Origin: Buxus sempervirens
Taxonomy: Eukaryota > Streptophyta > Magnoliopsida > Buxales > Buxaceae
Direction: 5' to 3'
Assembly: GCA_947561395.2 (NCBI GenBank)
Contig: OX387186.1
Span: 7,367,888 to 7,431,887 of the forward strand
Length of the DNA stretch: 64,000 bases
In this document: in pieces, positions 47,542-58,621 of the stretch
Position numbering within the stretch: the first letter of the stretch is position 1
Layout of the letters: each line of letters begins with the position of its first letter
Position numbers and translations under genes: made by a program
Notes under the pieces: model-generated
The model's database searches: none
The model's input: only the letters and a program-made list of their open reading frames with translations
Told to the model about the DNA's origin: nothing

Positions 47542-47984
47542 TAGGACTGGTAATGGATCAGATTTGTGGTTCGAATACAGATATTGGATTTCCCGAATTC
47601 GAATTTGTCCATATCTGAACCGAAATCAACATATACTTTTTTATTAAACCATTGGTAAACTTTGTATAAACCATGATTGAACCATCTTTACTCATGTTTT
47701 GCTTTAATATTTATATGGCTCATTAGTTTTGATAGTTAAAATTTGCTTTAATAGTTAAACTTGACTTTTGAGTTTTAAGTTCAAATCAGATCGAATTCGG
47801 ATTTCAGTTATTTATTCGGTCGGATTTCGAATTCGGATACCGTATATAAATGTGGTTTTGAATTTGGATTCACATATAAAAAATTCATCAGATTTCGGAT
47901 CGAATTCAGATATCAGATTTTTATTTTTAGTTCAGATTCGGATCATAGTAGATCCATACCGTATTCGACCCATTGCCAACCCTA
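47542..47984. mobile_element. hAT-type MITE, family member 1
   Basis: Ends TAGGACTGGTAATGG and (reverse) TAGGGTTGGCAATGG, flanked by TATATAGT (47534-47541) and TATATATT (47985-47992), a 7-of-8 target duplication. The interior is rich in GGATTCGAATTCGGAT, like the copies at 52675 and 54688. Confidence 0.65.
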
Positions 47985-49708
47985 TATATATTTGCGTCAC
48001 GACCATTTGATGGTAGCAGTGAATTAGATTGAGTTTGACGTTTGTTGTTGGCCTCAATTACACTGTTAGTGGATCATATCATATCTTCCGATAGCGAGTT
48101 CGTGCTTATCTCACAGACAAACAAGTGAACTGATAATGTAAAAAGCCTTCTTTTTCGCCATTTATGGCACTCATCAAGATCTTCCTTGACTTGGTCTTGG
48201 TTTATCCGTAGGTAATGGATGAGAGTTGGTCGCTATCTGATATAAACCATTCTGAACTCACTTTTTGCTTCAGTTACGTGTTTGTCATTGTAATTAATTC
48301 TTTGTTTCCTCCGTGTTATCAACTAGTAATGTGCCGTAGTTATCCTTCTCTATGGTCACTTCATGATGACTGATGACACACTCATAAAAGGTAACTTCTT
48401 ACCTGGACTTTCTATCTACTATCTTCTCCTTTCTCTTTTAGTCATGGTGATCAAGTTCCTTCATATATAGTATATTTCAGCCAATGTGATCCATACTTCA
48501 TATCAAATTATTTTAAAAATTAAAATTCTGGGTTTCTTCCAATTAGTTTGCTAGATAAGTTTTCACATCACTAGAGTGCTTGTGAAACGGGTAACTAAGT
48601 TCTTCACTATATATGCATGTGTTGAGGCCATCTAGCTTAGTGGTGAGCTGGTTGCTCTTTACAGGTAGGGTAACACATCCCCTTAATAAGGGGGTTCTTC
48701 ATAACTTTGCTTTCGGTAGTGCCCCATTTATTAAGGGTGTGTTTTTGTAATTTTATCTTTGCTGATGTGTTAATAGCCCTAAAAGCAATTTTCATGCTTT
48801 CTTGCTTTATTCTAGTAGATTTATGCTGCTCTGTGGATGTGGGGTTTTTATTATTTATTTTTTAGGTTAATATGATAAATTTTTTTATGTGCTTGTTTAT
48901 TGTGTTGCTTTAATTCCTAACTTTTATTTAGGTATCCTATATCCAATAGGAATTCTATTTTAGACATGAAGGGTCATTCTTACAAATACCTTAATAGATG
49001 TTCATAAATTATCTAATGTGGGCTAAATTAAGAATCTCAATCTAATTAGAAGGCATTAGAAGACAAAGACTAGAAGAGACAAATGTCAAAGGATTTATAA
49101 AACCTAAGAATGACATAAATCCAATTAAGACCATCTTCCACTCTCCCCTTTATGATCCTAGGTGGGTTAAGTACAATCTCCTGGGATCATAATAGAGGAC
49201 AAACAAAGAAATTTAGAAGTTATAGCACGAAGGGGTTGGATTTGTTTTGGAACCCATTAAGAAAAGCTAATAGCTAGAGACAAGAACTAGACATAACATA
49301 ATGGAATAGAGATAGAAATGAGAAAAATGCTCAATAAGAAGCCAAAGGAGTTCATGGCCTAAAGATCCTTGGCCTTTCGGAGTCTCATGGGGAGAACTTT
49401 TGAAGTAAAAAACCTCCACTGCTAAGCCCCAGCTGATGGTATCAGCCAAAACAGTGACTAGATTCGCACTTATGGGATTAATTTGAAGGGTACTAGGAAT
49501 CCCTTTAACCTTACTGACAACTAATGTCATGGACACCTCTTATATGAAATTACATTGGTCAGTCTTCATTCTCAAGATTGCTAGTAAGGTAGTCACCCAT
49601 GAACCGCACGGGGAATAACTGCCCAGTTGCAGGACAAGACAAATGATAATGACCTCATTCGACTCTCCACTTTGTTTGAGTAGAGCGAAAAAGACACCAT
49701 GAAACCTC

Positions 49709-49716
49709 TATAAATA
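49709..49716 (+). promoter_or_regulatory. TATA box of the first CLE gene
   Basis: TATAAATA within CCTCTATAAATACC, 60 bp before the CLE start codon at 49776. Spacing and flanks are right for a plant core promoter. Confidence 0.6.
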
Positions 49717-49775
49717 CCAAGGCCTTACTAGCTTCCATACTCTACACAAATAGCTTTGAGACCCCCTAAAGAAGA

Positions 49776-50054
49776 ATGGCTCCTCTGAGATTCTGGGTAT
49801 TTCTCACCTTGGTCTTGCTTCCATTTTTGAGTTCTGAAGCTCGCCCTCTCGATCCATTTTTACAGGGAAGGAGTCTAACTGGATCATCTCGAACACCGGT
49901 CAAGGATTCCAAAGAGATGTTCAAGGTAGTGATGGGAAGGGAATTCACATTTCCAAGCCATTACAAGCCTCAGCGACTGAGTCCCGGTGGACCCGACCCT
50001 CAACATCACTACTCCAACAATATGTCTCCTCCAGCTTCTGATCCCAAGGACTAA
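49776..50054 (+). CDS. CLE (CLAVATA3/ESR-related) peptide precursor A
   Basis: Single-exon 92-aa precursor. Residues 1-22 are a clear signal peptide (RFWVFLTLVLLPFLSSEA). A variable spacer follows, then the CLE dodecapeptide RLSPGGPDPQHH at 67-78 and a short tail. Family knowledge: precursors are secreted, and the proline-hydroxylated 12-13-mer is sensed by CLV1/BAM-type leucine-rich-repeat receptor kinases. The dodecapeptide is identical to that of Arabidopsis CLE2, and of the A-type class that acts in meristem, vascular or nutrient signalling. A second precursor with the same peptide lies 3.8 kb downstream; the precursors otherwise share little, so this is an old duplication or strong selection on the peptide only. 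Confidence 0.92.
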   Translation: MAPLRFWVFLTLVLLPFLSSEARPLDPFLQGRSLTGSSRTPVKDSKEMFKVVMGREFTFPSHYKPQRLSPGGPDPQHHYSNNMSPPASDPKD

Positions 50055-51502
50055 TACTGGAACCAGTTACAGTGTACTTTTATCATTTTAGTACTGGTCA
50101 TGCAGATGTATGTAGTAATGAAATATATGAGCTGTTTTTGCAGAAGTAATGGTATGTTTCAAAAGCTGCTCTTATGGGATTAGAGAGTTATGGTTCATGA
50201 AAAAATAAAGAGCAGATAAGATAAACTTCTACTGAAAAAGATAACTTTACTTGCATACATTTCCATGAAAGAAACAATTGATTAATTATCTTATAACAGT
50301 ATCTGTAATGCAATACCTACCAACTATGTAGTGGTGCTCCATGAAGTCCAAAAAGAGATGACATGGATAATAATAAGAATGCTGGATGGAGGGAAAGCTT
50401 GCATTTGAGTTATAAAATCAGTTAAGAATTAGATGTTACTAAGTTAATTGTAATTCCTCTTCTTGAGTTCACATTCTTTATGGTGTCTCCTGTCGAATTG
50501 GAGATCCCGATTTTTTCACCATTGATTCGCCACCTGCAAATACATCAGTTCTATCTGGTGAGCAGAGAAGCAGGTTACCAGTTTTGTGTTGTTTCACATC
50601 ATAGGAAACATCGCAGGCTCAAATCATAGAGGATTTTTCAGCTATATATTTAAGCTCTGCCTCTGGGGAAGGAAGATGGCACCAACATATAAAAATAAAA
50701 TTAAATTAAAAAAAAAAGTCGCTCATATTTAGAAGTTGTACTTTGTTTCTATGGTCAACGAATAAGAAAATAAGTTTAATTATTGTAAGTACTTTCAAAT
50801 TGGACATTAGTGTAAGTCATGTAATCGAACTTATGTTTGTGATGTAATTTAATCCTTATTAATCTATTGAGTTATCCATTAAACCAACCACTATAAAAGA
50901 CACTTTTTCCCTGGTGGCATCTACTTTAAGGGAAGAGAGCCTAGCCTTGCCCTAATATATAATTGGGTCAGCAGTGTGGCCTGCTGGGCCTGGTTTTGTC
51001 ATCATGAGTGGTCTGGTATCTGTTATGCAATCGAACCTGTTGGACTAGTACCAGAATTGAAGATTCAAAGCTTTGTAATGAGATTCACAGCTAAAAAGTT
51101 CAAGAAGGATGGAAAACCCTGTTCTAAATGAAAATTTACAGAGTTTATAATTAGGCCTCTTGGGTCTAAGCAATCCGATTTAATTTTCCTGATATCTACT
51201 GCAAGAACTGATTTATTTGGATTGTTTCCCCAATGAATTGGTGTTGTCATCTGCTGTTTTTCCTGTATAAGATTGGCATGTATGGTGAATTTGAGAGCTG
51301 TGTTAGTTCTGTGCAAATCTTCAATGAAAAGACAGACAGAAATCTGCCTTGGAACAGCTCTAGTCTCTGTTCATGGATTACATTGGAAGGCAAATAAGGC
51401 ATTCAAAAGGCTTTGCAGAAATCAGATTGCTTGGGGTTTAAAGCTAAATGAGGTTCATTCATTGCTTTCAGTATGCAGATTTCTGATATTGAGGTTTCAT
51501 GG

Positions 51503-51741
51503 AGAAAATATTGCAGAAGATACTGATCTATCACCTAATTTAGGGGATTTGAGTGAATTCAAAAGAATTCAAATATACAAGTGAGGATACTAAAGTATAT
51601 ACAGTTCGCATATATGGCTAAGTCAATTCCCCCAAATCAGGTGACTAATGGATATCTTTTGCAATATTTAAGGCTTCTATATGTGTTGTCAAATCCCCCA
51701 AATTAGGTAATACATCAGTGTCTTCTACAATATTTTCTCTA
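51503..51741. repeat. Imperfect 53-bp inverted repeat
   Basis: GAGAAAATATTGCAGAAGAT... at 51503-51555 is matched in reverse complement at 51688-51741, with about 6 differences (both contain CACCTAATTT or TACCTAATTT and GGGGATTTG). A further partial copy of the same module lies near 51615-51690. Confidence 0.6.
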
Positions 51742-52674
51742 ATACATAAGGCTCCCATATTTGAAAAGCTAATAAATTCTCTAACGGAGTCTGCATGTGA
51801 TTCATTCAATACTTATCTTGTGTTTTCTTGTTGATAATACATGATAAATCACCTGGTTTGATTGATACACATTGATAATAAAATAATGAACTTCTTTACT
51901 GCTGGGGTTCACTTTTCAACCATGAAGTTTGATGGCGAAGTTTATCTTCTTTTCTAGTTTTTTTATTGTATTGCTCCATTGATGGTCTGGTGTTTGCCAA
52001 CCTCAACTTATTGCTTTGGTGACAGAGTATTAAGCTCTGAAGAATGGTTAAGAGTTTAACTATCCAAATTAGACTCAGAAGTGAGTATGATAAACGATCC
52101 ACACTCCAATAGATGTTTTTCCTTGTTTTTAATCAGATTACGTGCAACCCTACTTATAAAGGGCCACTACTAATGGTCAAACCAATAGCATTATAACCAT
52201 TATCTTGTATAGGTTAAAAATTGTACATATAAGCAACCATTATCAGATATTACATTTTTTTTAAGCTATAAAAGCTGCAGAATGACAATATATTGATAAT
52301 AGAACTCTATGGATCTACAATATGAAATAAACATCTCACAGAATATAGGAAAAATATTGTGAAGCACATGAACAAACCATTCATATATTATTTCTTCTTT
52401 GTTTTGTTCTTAATCTTTCCACGTCGTCGATAAGACAGCATCAAATACTTTATTTGCTGGATTACCAACAACTTGTAAAAAGGAACCTTTTGATGCATCG
52501 GATGTTAAATATTCCCAACTTTTTAGAAGACAAATGATCATTTGACCTCTTCATGTGCCCACTTTTATTTATATTTGTTTTCGTCGTGTTGTTACTGTAG
52601 TTAAACTGTCTTATGTATAGATTTGTTAAAATGCTCTTCTATAAACAAATCTTCAAAAGTTGGATAAGCATAAC

Positions 52675-53167
52675 TAGGGCTGTCAATGGGTCGGATAAAG
52701 ATCCGAATTTTATCCGAATATGGATCTTAGCTTTAGATCCGATTATCCAAATAAGATCCGATTATTCGAATCCGATTATATTCGGATTCGAATATGGTAT
52801 TGCACATATTCGACTCCATAAAGATCCGACCGTTTATTTTGTATATATGTTATGTTTTTTAGGCCTTTTTAAGTCTTTTTATATATTAGTATAGAAGGAA
52901 TGAAGATTTCATATAATATTTATTGATTTAAGGTCATAATATAAGACCAATTTGAATTAATACATCCTTATTTGATCCACTAACTTAAAATATCTTAATT
53001 TTTTTCCATATATAATGTAATCGGATTCGGATATCGGATAATCGGTCGGATTCGAATTCGGTATTATATGTGAAAAATCCGTCGGATAATCAGTTTGAAT
53101 TCGGATATCAGATTTTCTTATCGGATCTTAGTAGATCCGTGCCGTATTCGACCAGTTTACAGCCCTA
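52675..53167 (+). mobile_element. hAT-type MITE, family member 2
   Basis: Terminal TAGGGCTG...CAGCCCTA with flanks AGCATAAC (52667-52674) and AGCATAGC (53168-53175), a 7-of-8 match. The interior is rich in GGATCCGAAT-type words. No coding capacity. Confidence 0.75.
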
Positions 53168-53764
53168 AGCATAGCATGATCCGAATAACAAACAGCAGAT
53201 TCAGGAAACCTTTTTATTTCTTCTAAACTCAAAACCACATGGAGATCCCCCAACAGTCCATTTGAGCAGGGACTTAATTTGTGCGAGGCAATTCAGTAGC
53301 AAAGACACTCAATCAAGCAGTGCATAACCAAGGAAAATTTTGAAGTACATGATGATAGCTGTTAGCATTTTTGTTTTTACTGCGACCTTCTTTTAAGTTT
53401 AAGCACTGTTTATGTATGAGAATAAAGAGTATAAGCAATCTAAACTTGAACAAACTCATTTCATGGGAAACGAGAAGGGAGATCATAACTAAAGAGAAGA
53501 CATTAGAAGGGCCACCAAGAAGCTTGGTATTCCATATCCATTGGGCATACCAGAAAATTTTATGTAAGTAGTGGTTTGAGATGATTAATTGGGGGTTGCA
53601 TAAAAAGGCAAACAAACTCCATTTTTGATAGAAGACAAGATCTGTGAGTCTGCTTAGACGACCTTCCATTATGACATGTTTTAAAATGCTTGAGGACAAC
53701 AGGAACACATTCTCATGTTTTCCCCACTAACATTTGTTTGTCTTAATTCCCTACCTTTTGGTAC

Positions 53765-53772
53765 TATAAATA
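53765..53772 (+). promoter_or_regulatory. TATA box of the second CLE gene
   Basis: TATAAATA within GGTACTATAAATAGGG, 97 bp before the start codon at 53869. An acceptor-like TCTTTGCAG just before the start may mark a leader intron. Confidence 0.6.
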
Positions 53773-53868
53773 GGGTCTCTCATTACCATGTAAGCTACTT
53801 CACTGGCCTTGTTATCTCAAACTACTAACTTCTTTTGTCTTTGCAGCTTGGATACTGCTTGAGCATAG

Positions 53869-54129
53869 ATGGCTAATTCGACTTTGCAACGAGTGTTGAT
53901 ATTTCTTTTAGTTATCTGTTTGGCATTCATAATGAATTCGCAGGCGCGAGTTTATAACGAGTTTCCAACCATGCAGAAGAAGGTAGATAGCTGCCTTCTC
54001 TTGCATCGGTTAGGCTACAATCTTTCAAAAATGGAGTGTGAACAAAGGAAGTTGATGGAGGAGACTAAGCGACTTTCACCAGGAGGACCAGATCCTCAGC
54101 ATCATGGTGAACCATCACCATTGCACTAG
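53869..54129 (+). CDS. CLE (CLAVATA3/ESR-related) peptide precursor B
   Basis: Single-exon 86-aa precursor. Residues 1-26 form a signal peptide (LIFLLVICLAFIMNSQA). The dodecapeptide RLSPGGPDPQHH is at 68-79, followed by a seven-residue tail. The preceding residues (LMEETK) give the usual basic processing context. The mature peptide would be identical to that of precursor A, so both genes could signal through the same receptors while differing in where they are expressed. Signal peptide and variable regions differ from A. It has its own TATA box. Confidence 0.92.
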   Translation: MANSTLQRVLIFLLVICLAFIMNSQARVYNEFPTMQKKVDSCLLLHRLGYNLSKMECEQRKLMEETKRLSPGGPDPQHHGEPSPLH

Positions 54130-54687
54130 ATATACCACTCTAGAAGGGTGTCTGGCTGCAGCAACATATTTCAAGACATGCCTCAGCCTTTTGCATTGTA
54201 ATCTCATCATTCATGAGGATGTTAAGACTGCAGCTAATCCTCCTTGAGTGTGAGCCTCATTTAGGTATAACTAAAGAGCCAACGAGAAATCTGTAATGGC
54301 ATGAACTTTGCTTCTCTGCAATAAAGTTTGGCTAATGAGACATCTTCATCTTCTTCTTCTCCTATTTCTCTCTCTCTATACAATTTTAGTTGGTCTGAAT
54401 TTGCTTGTCTCTGGTTTTGGTTTTAGTGCAAAAGGAGGTGGTGGCTTCACAGACAAAAGACAAAAGATGGGGCCACTGCCAGGACGACCCACCGACCTCC
54501 CCAATTATAGTACATGCGTGGCACTAGCTAGTTTATTATATGTGGCGATAAATTAAGATTCTTATCCATCCTAAACCAAGGATATGACTTGATATGGTGG
54601 TACCACATTGAAGCGCATGCAAAGGATAATACTAAGTTTCCAACCTAGAGGAAGGAAATACTATATTAATTATTTGCTAGGTTGCAT
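54130..54687. other. 3' region of CLE gene B
   Basis: Presumed 3'UTR and flank, including a CT-rich stretch at about 54343-54380. No further gene seen. Confidence 0.4.
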
Positions 54688-55217
54688 TAGGGCTGTAAAC
54701 GGGTTGAATATGGTACAGATCTGCTAATATATCCGAATTCGATCCGATAAGAAAATCCGATATCCGAATTCGAATTGATTATCCGACGGATCTTTCACAT
54801 CTAATGCTGAATTTGATCCGAATTCTAATCCGACCGATTATCCAATGTCCGAATCCGATTACATTATATATGGAAACAAATTAAGATATTATAAACCTTA
54901 AGTTAGTGGATCAAATACGGATGTATTAATTCAAATTTGTCTTATATTATGACGTTAAATCAATAAATATTATATGAAATCTTCATTCCTTTTATACTAA
55001 TATATAAAAAGACTTAAAAAGACCTAAAAAAACATAACATATATACAAAATAAATGATTGGATCTTTATCGGGTCAAATATGTGCAATACCATATTCGAA
55101 TCTGAATATAATCAAATCTTATTCAAATAATCGGATCTAAAACTAAGATCCATATTCGGATAATTTGGTCGAATTTGGATCGGATTCAGATCTTTATCCG
55201 ACCCATTGACAACCTTA
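54688..55217 (-). mobile_element. hAT-type MITE, family member 3 with perfect target duplication
   Basis: 530 bp flanked by GGTTGCAT at 54680-54687 and 55218-55225. Termini TAGGGCTG and CAACCTTA. The body is a reverse-oriented relative of the 52675-53167 copy (shared TTTATCCGACCCATTGACA at opposite ends). Confidence 0.82.
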
Positions 55218-58053
55218 GGTTGCATCAAGGAATCCCTGTGACAATAGATTGATTTTGTTACTACGAAAATTTTTTTGTGAAGGAAAACTGTTTGGTTTTC
55301 ATCTGATTAGCTAATAAGGATAATTGGTATAACAGATAGCTGAAATGCAAAGTCAATATAAATCTTTTGATGGCAGCAGAATACTTATGTCAACAACAGT
55401 AAATTCAAACTAATTCAAGCAATGCCCTTTGGGAATGCAACATTAACAAGTCTTTTATTGTTTGCTAAAATTATTTCTAGTTTTCTTTCGCAGAGATCTT
55501 GAGCTGTCTTATTTGGTTAAAACGTTAAGAAGAACCAAAGCAGTTACTTGAAGAGCTGCAAAATAGAACTCTCAAGTGCAGATTAATTAATAAGGAACTT
55601 AAGAACAGCCTTTTCAGCTTGCATTTAGGTCATTATCCATACTTGTGTATTATATAAAACAATGAAAAGTTAAAGACAGCAGATTGCACAACAACAGGAT
55701 ATATCATATAGATACTCCAATGTTTGAGATCGTGACAGTTACAAGCAAGAAATTCTAACATGCTAAAGGTTTTGGCCGTAGTCGTAGATTAAAGGAAAGT
55801 GTTATGAAAAATCCATCAATACAATTAATTTGGACCCCGTTTTGCTTTGACTAATTAAGAGGCTGCTTCTTTTTGGTATAACTTTTCAAAGTTACTTTTT
55901 CAACTTTTCAAAATTAAAAAGTTAAGAAATTCAAAAGTACGTTATACCAAATAGTCTCAATTGACTTCTTTTTAAAGAGGACTAGAGAAGACACGTGCAC
56001 GTATATATATAAAAGATAGTGAAACCTTTTTTAGGGCCCCACCGTTCATTTGTGGGGCCCCACATCATTCATATGAGTGTTTGTCTACAGCGTGCGCTGT
56101 AGACGATGCCCATTGCTTTTATAGGATGAACGCGTGTAGTTATTATATAAGATAGGATTAGCAAACAGACCTATTATCATTGGAGTTGGGAACGTGTTTA
56201 CAGTATATCACTTTTAAAAGGGAAAAAATAATATATTATCTTAAACTATTAAACGTATTTACCCGTCTTAACTATTTTCAAATTAATATTATTGGTATAT
56301 TAAAATGTCTTAATTAAAATATTAATAACCTACATGCCCGCGTAACCTATTATAATATATTATAATAATCAGCATTCTAAAGTCAAATTGAAATGGATGA
56401 ACATGAACTTTTAATAATATTACAATAAGTAAAAATGTTATTACAATATGTTATTATTAATTATATTAATAAATGACAATTATTATTAATTATATATAAT
56501 AATTAAAATAGTATTGTAATTATCGGGCCATGAATTGGAAATGGAGTTCAAATGATTAAAACACATAAAAAATGGAAAAATCAATCAACCTTGGCTTGCG
56601 AATAGCTGTACCAAGGGTCAGTAAACTCTAATATATGTTGTAACATCCCTATCTCTACGGTATGTGTTTGTGCATCCGAATGTATAGAAGAATCTATTAC
56701 CTTTTTAAGATGGAGGAAAATTTCTTTAATTTCAACAAGCCCAAACCCTACGTTCGCTTAATCGACTGGTCACGTGGCAAAGCTGTAGCCACCAGTTAAG
56801 AATATTGATCACCACATGGTTATCATGTGGCTTTTTGGATCCAATGAATCTTAAGAGATGGTCTAATTATTTGAAAACACATGCATTAGGACAAAGGAAA
56901 GAAAAAAACGCTCTTAACAAAACCGATCCAAGTTGACACTTGACGTCCTATCAAAAAAAAAATTTGACACTTGAAGGGTATTGTCGTTATTGGGAGAGAA
57001 GTTACTTTTCAAGATATATATGAATCTTGATCTATGCAAGGGAAATGACATATTGGAGCTTTGACAGCTCAACGTGAAAATTAATTGCAGGTAAAGCATG
57101 TTTTAGGTTGCAACTCGGTGCGGTTTGGTTCGGGTTGAGACCAAACCAAGGTTACTGATGGTCAGCTCAAAACCAAACCGAACTAATCATTTTCACATAC
57201 TTAAAACCTGTTATTAAGAGAGAGATTCTCACTTTTTCTCAAAAAAAATTTAAATAATACACACAACTACTTTTTTCTTCTTGCACAATAACTAATTGAC
57301 AATTCGACTTTATCTTAAAACAAAATTAATGAAATATAATCAGATCTGAAATGTCTTCCTCAAGATCATTTGCTTCATCACCATGATTCTAAAACTTAGT
57401 GTACTGATCATCACCAACCAAATTTAAAGAGCTAAAAACCAAGTACAGAGAACTACTTTATCTATTATATATTTTATATATATCATTAGATTTCTGTTTG
57501 GTTCGGTTCGGTTTGGTTTTACACTTAGAAAATTCAGTTCAGTTTGGTTCGATTAACTCGAGCCTTCAACCCAAAACCGAACCAAACAAATTCGGTTCTC
57601 TATTTTTAGAACCAAAACCTACCCAAAGACTATATAACCCAAACAAAACCGACCCAAAGTCGGGTTGGACCAGTTCGGTTTTGGTTTTAACCAAGCGCAT
57701 CAACCAATTTAACACTGACGAAAAATCAGTCCTCTTAACCACCCAAGCATGCTCACAAACCTTAAAATGTAGAGAAAGAAATGCTAATACCATTAAAACA
57801 GTAAATAAAGGAAATAATCAAATCCAAATTCCATCACCAATCACCCAAGCAAAGAAGTGAATTGAAAACACTTGAGAAGAAAACATGAAACAAAGCTCAC
57901 CAGCCTGCGCTGGAGGAAGTGGCTTTGAAGGCAAATTAGCTGGCTTCGTTTGTTGTGGAGTAGCTGTTGGGAGACCTTCTGACTCTTTATCTATATATGA
58001 AAGATTGGATTATGCACATCCTAGTTAAAGTTCAGCTTGGTGATAACTATTAT
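55218..58053. other. Non-coding region with small inverted repeats
   Basis: Contains a short MITE-like hairpin at 55870-55952 (TTTGGTATAAC...GTTATACCAAA), a perfect 22-bp palindrome at about 56090-56111 (GTCTACAGCG tg CGCTGTAGAC), an AT-rich block 56200-56520, and a GGTTCGGTTTGG/CCAAACCGAACC-rich repeat at about 57107-57710 that may be another hAT-like element. A minus-strand exon-like segment lies at 57901-57992. Confidence 0.5.
57901..57992 (-). other. Exon-like segment, unidentified
   Basis: On the minus strand, an acceptor (CATATATAG) is followed by KESEGLPTATPQQTKPANLP then SKPLPPAQAG and a GTGAGC donor. A second possible minus-strand exon at about 58624-58685 reads SNCGTGYLVVAEDVELALA, after a TTAG acceptor. 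They may belong to one interrupted gene split by the TRIM and foldback insertions. I do not recognise the protein. Confidence 0.3.
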
Positions 58054-58349
58054 CAACAACAATTCAAATTCAAAGTTTAAACTCACGGAACACATGAATG
58101 GGACGTAGCTGGATTCATAGAATAACAACTTCTGTTTAAGTTGCTATCCTCTTATCCATAAAGTAACATCTGTACATGATACTCAGTCAAAATAATTTAA
58201 ACAGAGATAAGAGGATAACAACTTAAACAGAAGTTGTTACTCTATGGATAAGAGGATAGCAACTTAAACAGAAGTTGTTATTCTATGAATCCAGCTACGT
58301 CCCATTCATGTGTTCCGTGAGTTTAAACTTTGAATTTGAATTGTTGTTG
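58054..58349. repeat. Perfect 107-bp inverted repeat (foldback)
   Basis: 58054-58160 is the exact reverse complement of 58243-58349; by eye all 107 bases match. The 82-bp loop includes a 41-bp unit (GATAAGAGGATAACAACTTA...) that repeats in tandem into the right arm with two differences. A transcript would fold into a long hairpin. Confidence 0.93.
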
Positions 58350-58353
58350 CTAA

Positions 58354-58419
58354 TACCATGTAGAACACCGTTCCTACTAAAAGCTTAAGCTTTTAGTAAG
58401 AATGGTGTTCTACATGGTA
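58354..58419. repeat. 66-bp near-perfect palindrome
   Basis: TACCATGTAGAACACC ... AAAAGCTT meets AAGCTTTT ... GGTGTTCTACATGGTA with two mismatched pairs and no loop. The right half is the 3' end of a TRIM LTR, the left half an inverted copy of it. Confidence 0.85.
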
Positions 58420-58621
58420 TCAGAGCCTTAGGCAAACGCCAGGTCCTGGGTTCAAACCTCCACTCCACCCGTTGAGAAAAAAAATATTCCACGTGTTGAG
58501 CCTCCCTAAAATGGGTTTGAGTTCGGCCCACACGTGAGGGGGAGTGTTAAGGAATATATTAAATATATAAAGTTCACCCCTTACTATCAGCTTAAGCTTT
58601 TAGTAGGAATGGTGTTCAACA
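58380..58621 (+). mobile_element. TRIM (terminal-repeat retrotransposon in miniature), 5' LTR truncated
   Basis: The 3' end of an LTR (to 58414) is followed at once by TGGTATCAGAGCC (58415-58427), a primer-binding site for initiator methionine tRNA. About 100 bp of non-coding interior follows, then a purine-rich GTGAGGGGGAG tract at 58534-58544, then a second LTR 58545-58621 beginning TGTTAAGG and ending TTCAACA. Both LTRs share CTTAAGCTTTTAGTA(A/G)GAATGGTGTTC. No protein is encoded. Confidence 0.75.

Larger units (their letters stand above)
41700..49775. other. Gene-poor 8-kb region
   Basis: No gene that I can support. It contains an ATTGTAATTGTA-rich degenerate repeat at about 44705-44860, a coding-looking minus-strand segment at 45675-45893, two hAT-like elements (46502-46795, 47542-47984) and a tRNA-like TAGCTTAGTGGTGAG motif at about 48630 that may mark a SINE. 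The segment 48900-49560 looks like old transposon sequence, but I cannot classify it. Confidence 0.5.
50055..53764. other. Intergenic region between the two CLE genes
   Basis: No gene supported. It holds a 53-bp inverted repeat pair (51503-51555 and 51688-51741) and a hAT MITE (52675-53167). The rest is AT-rich and unclassified. Confidence 0.5.

Noticed and set aside
48620-48700. Possible tRNA gene or SINE (TAGCTTAGTGGTGAG)
   Set aside because: Only an A-box-like stretch is visible; no B box, cloverleaf or target duplication could be confirmed.
54308-54556. 82-aa frame after the second CLE gene, with Leu-rich start
   Set aside because: Starts in a CT-rich run; hydrophobic look is compositional, and no CLE or other motif follows.
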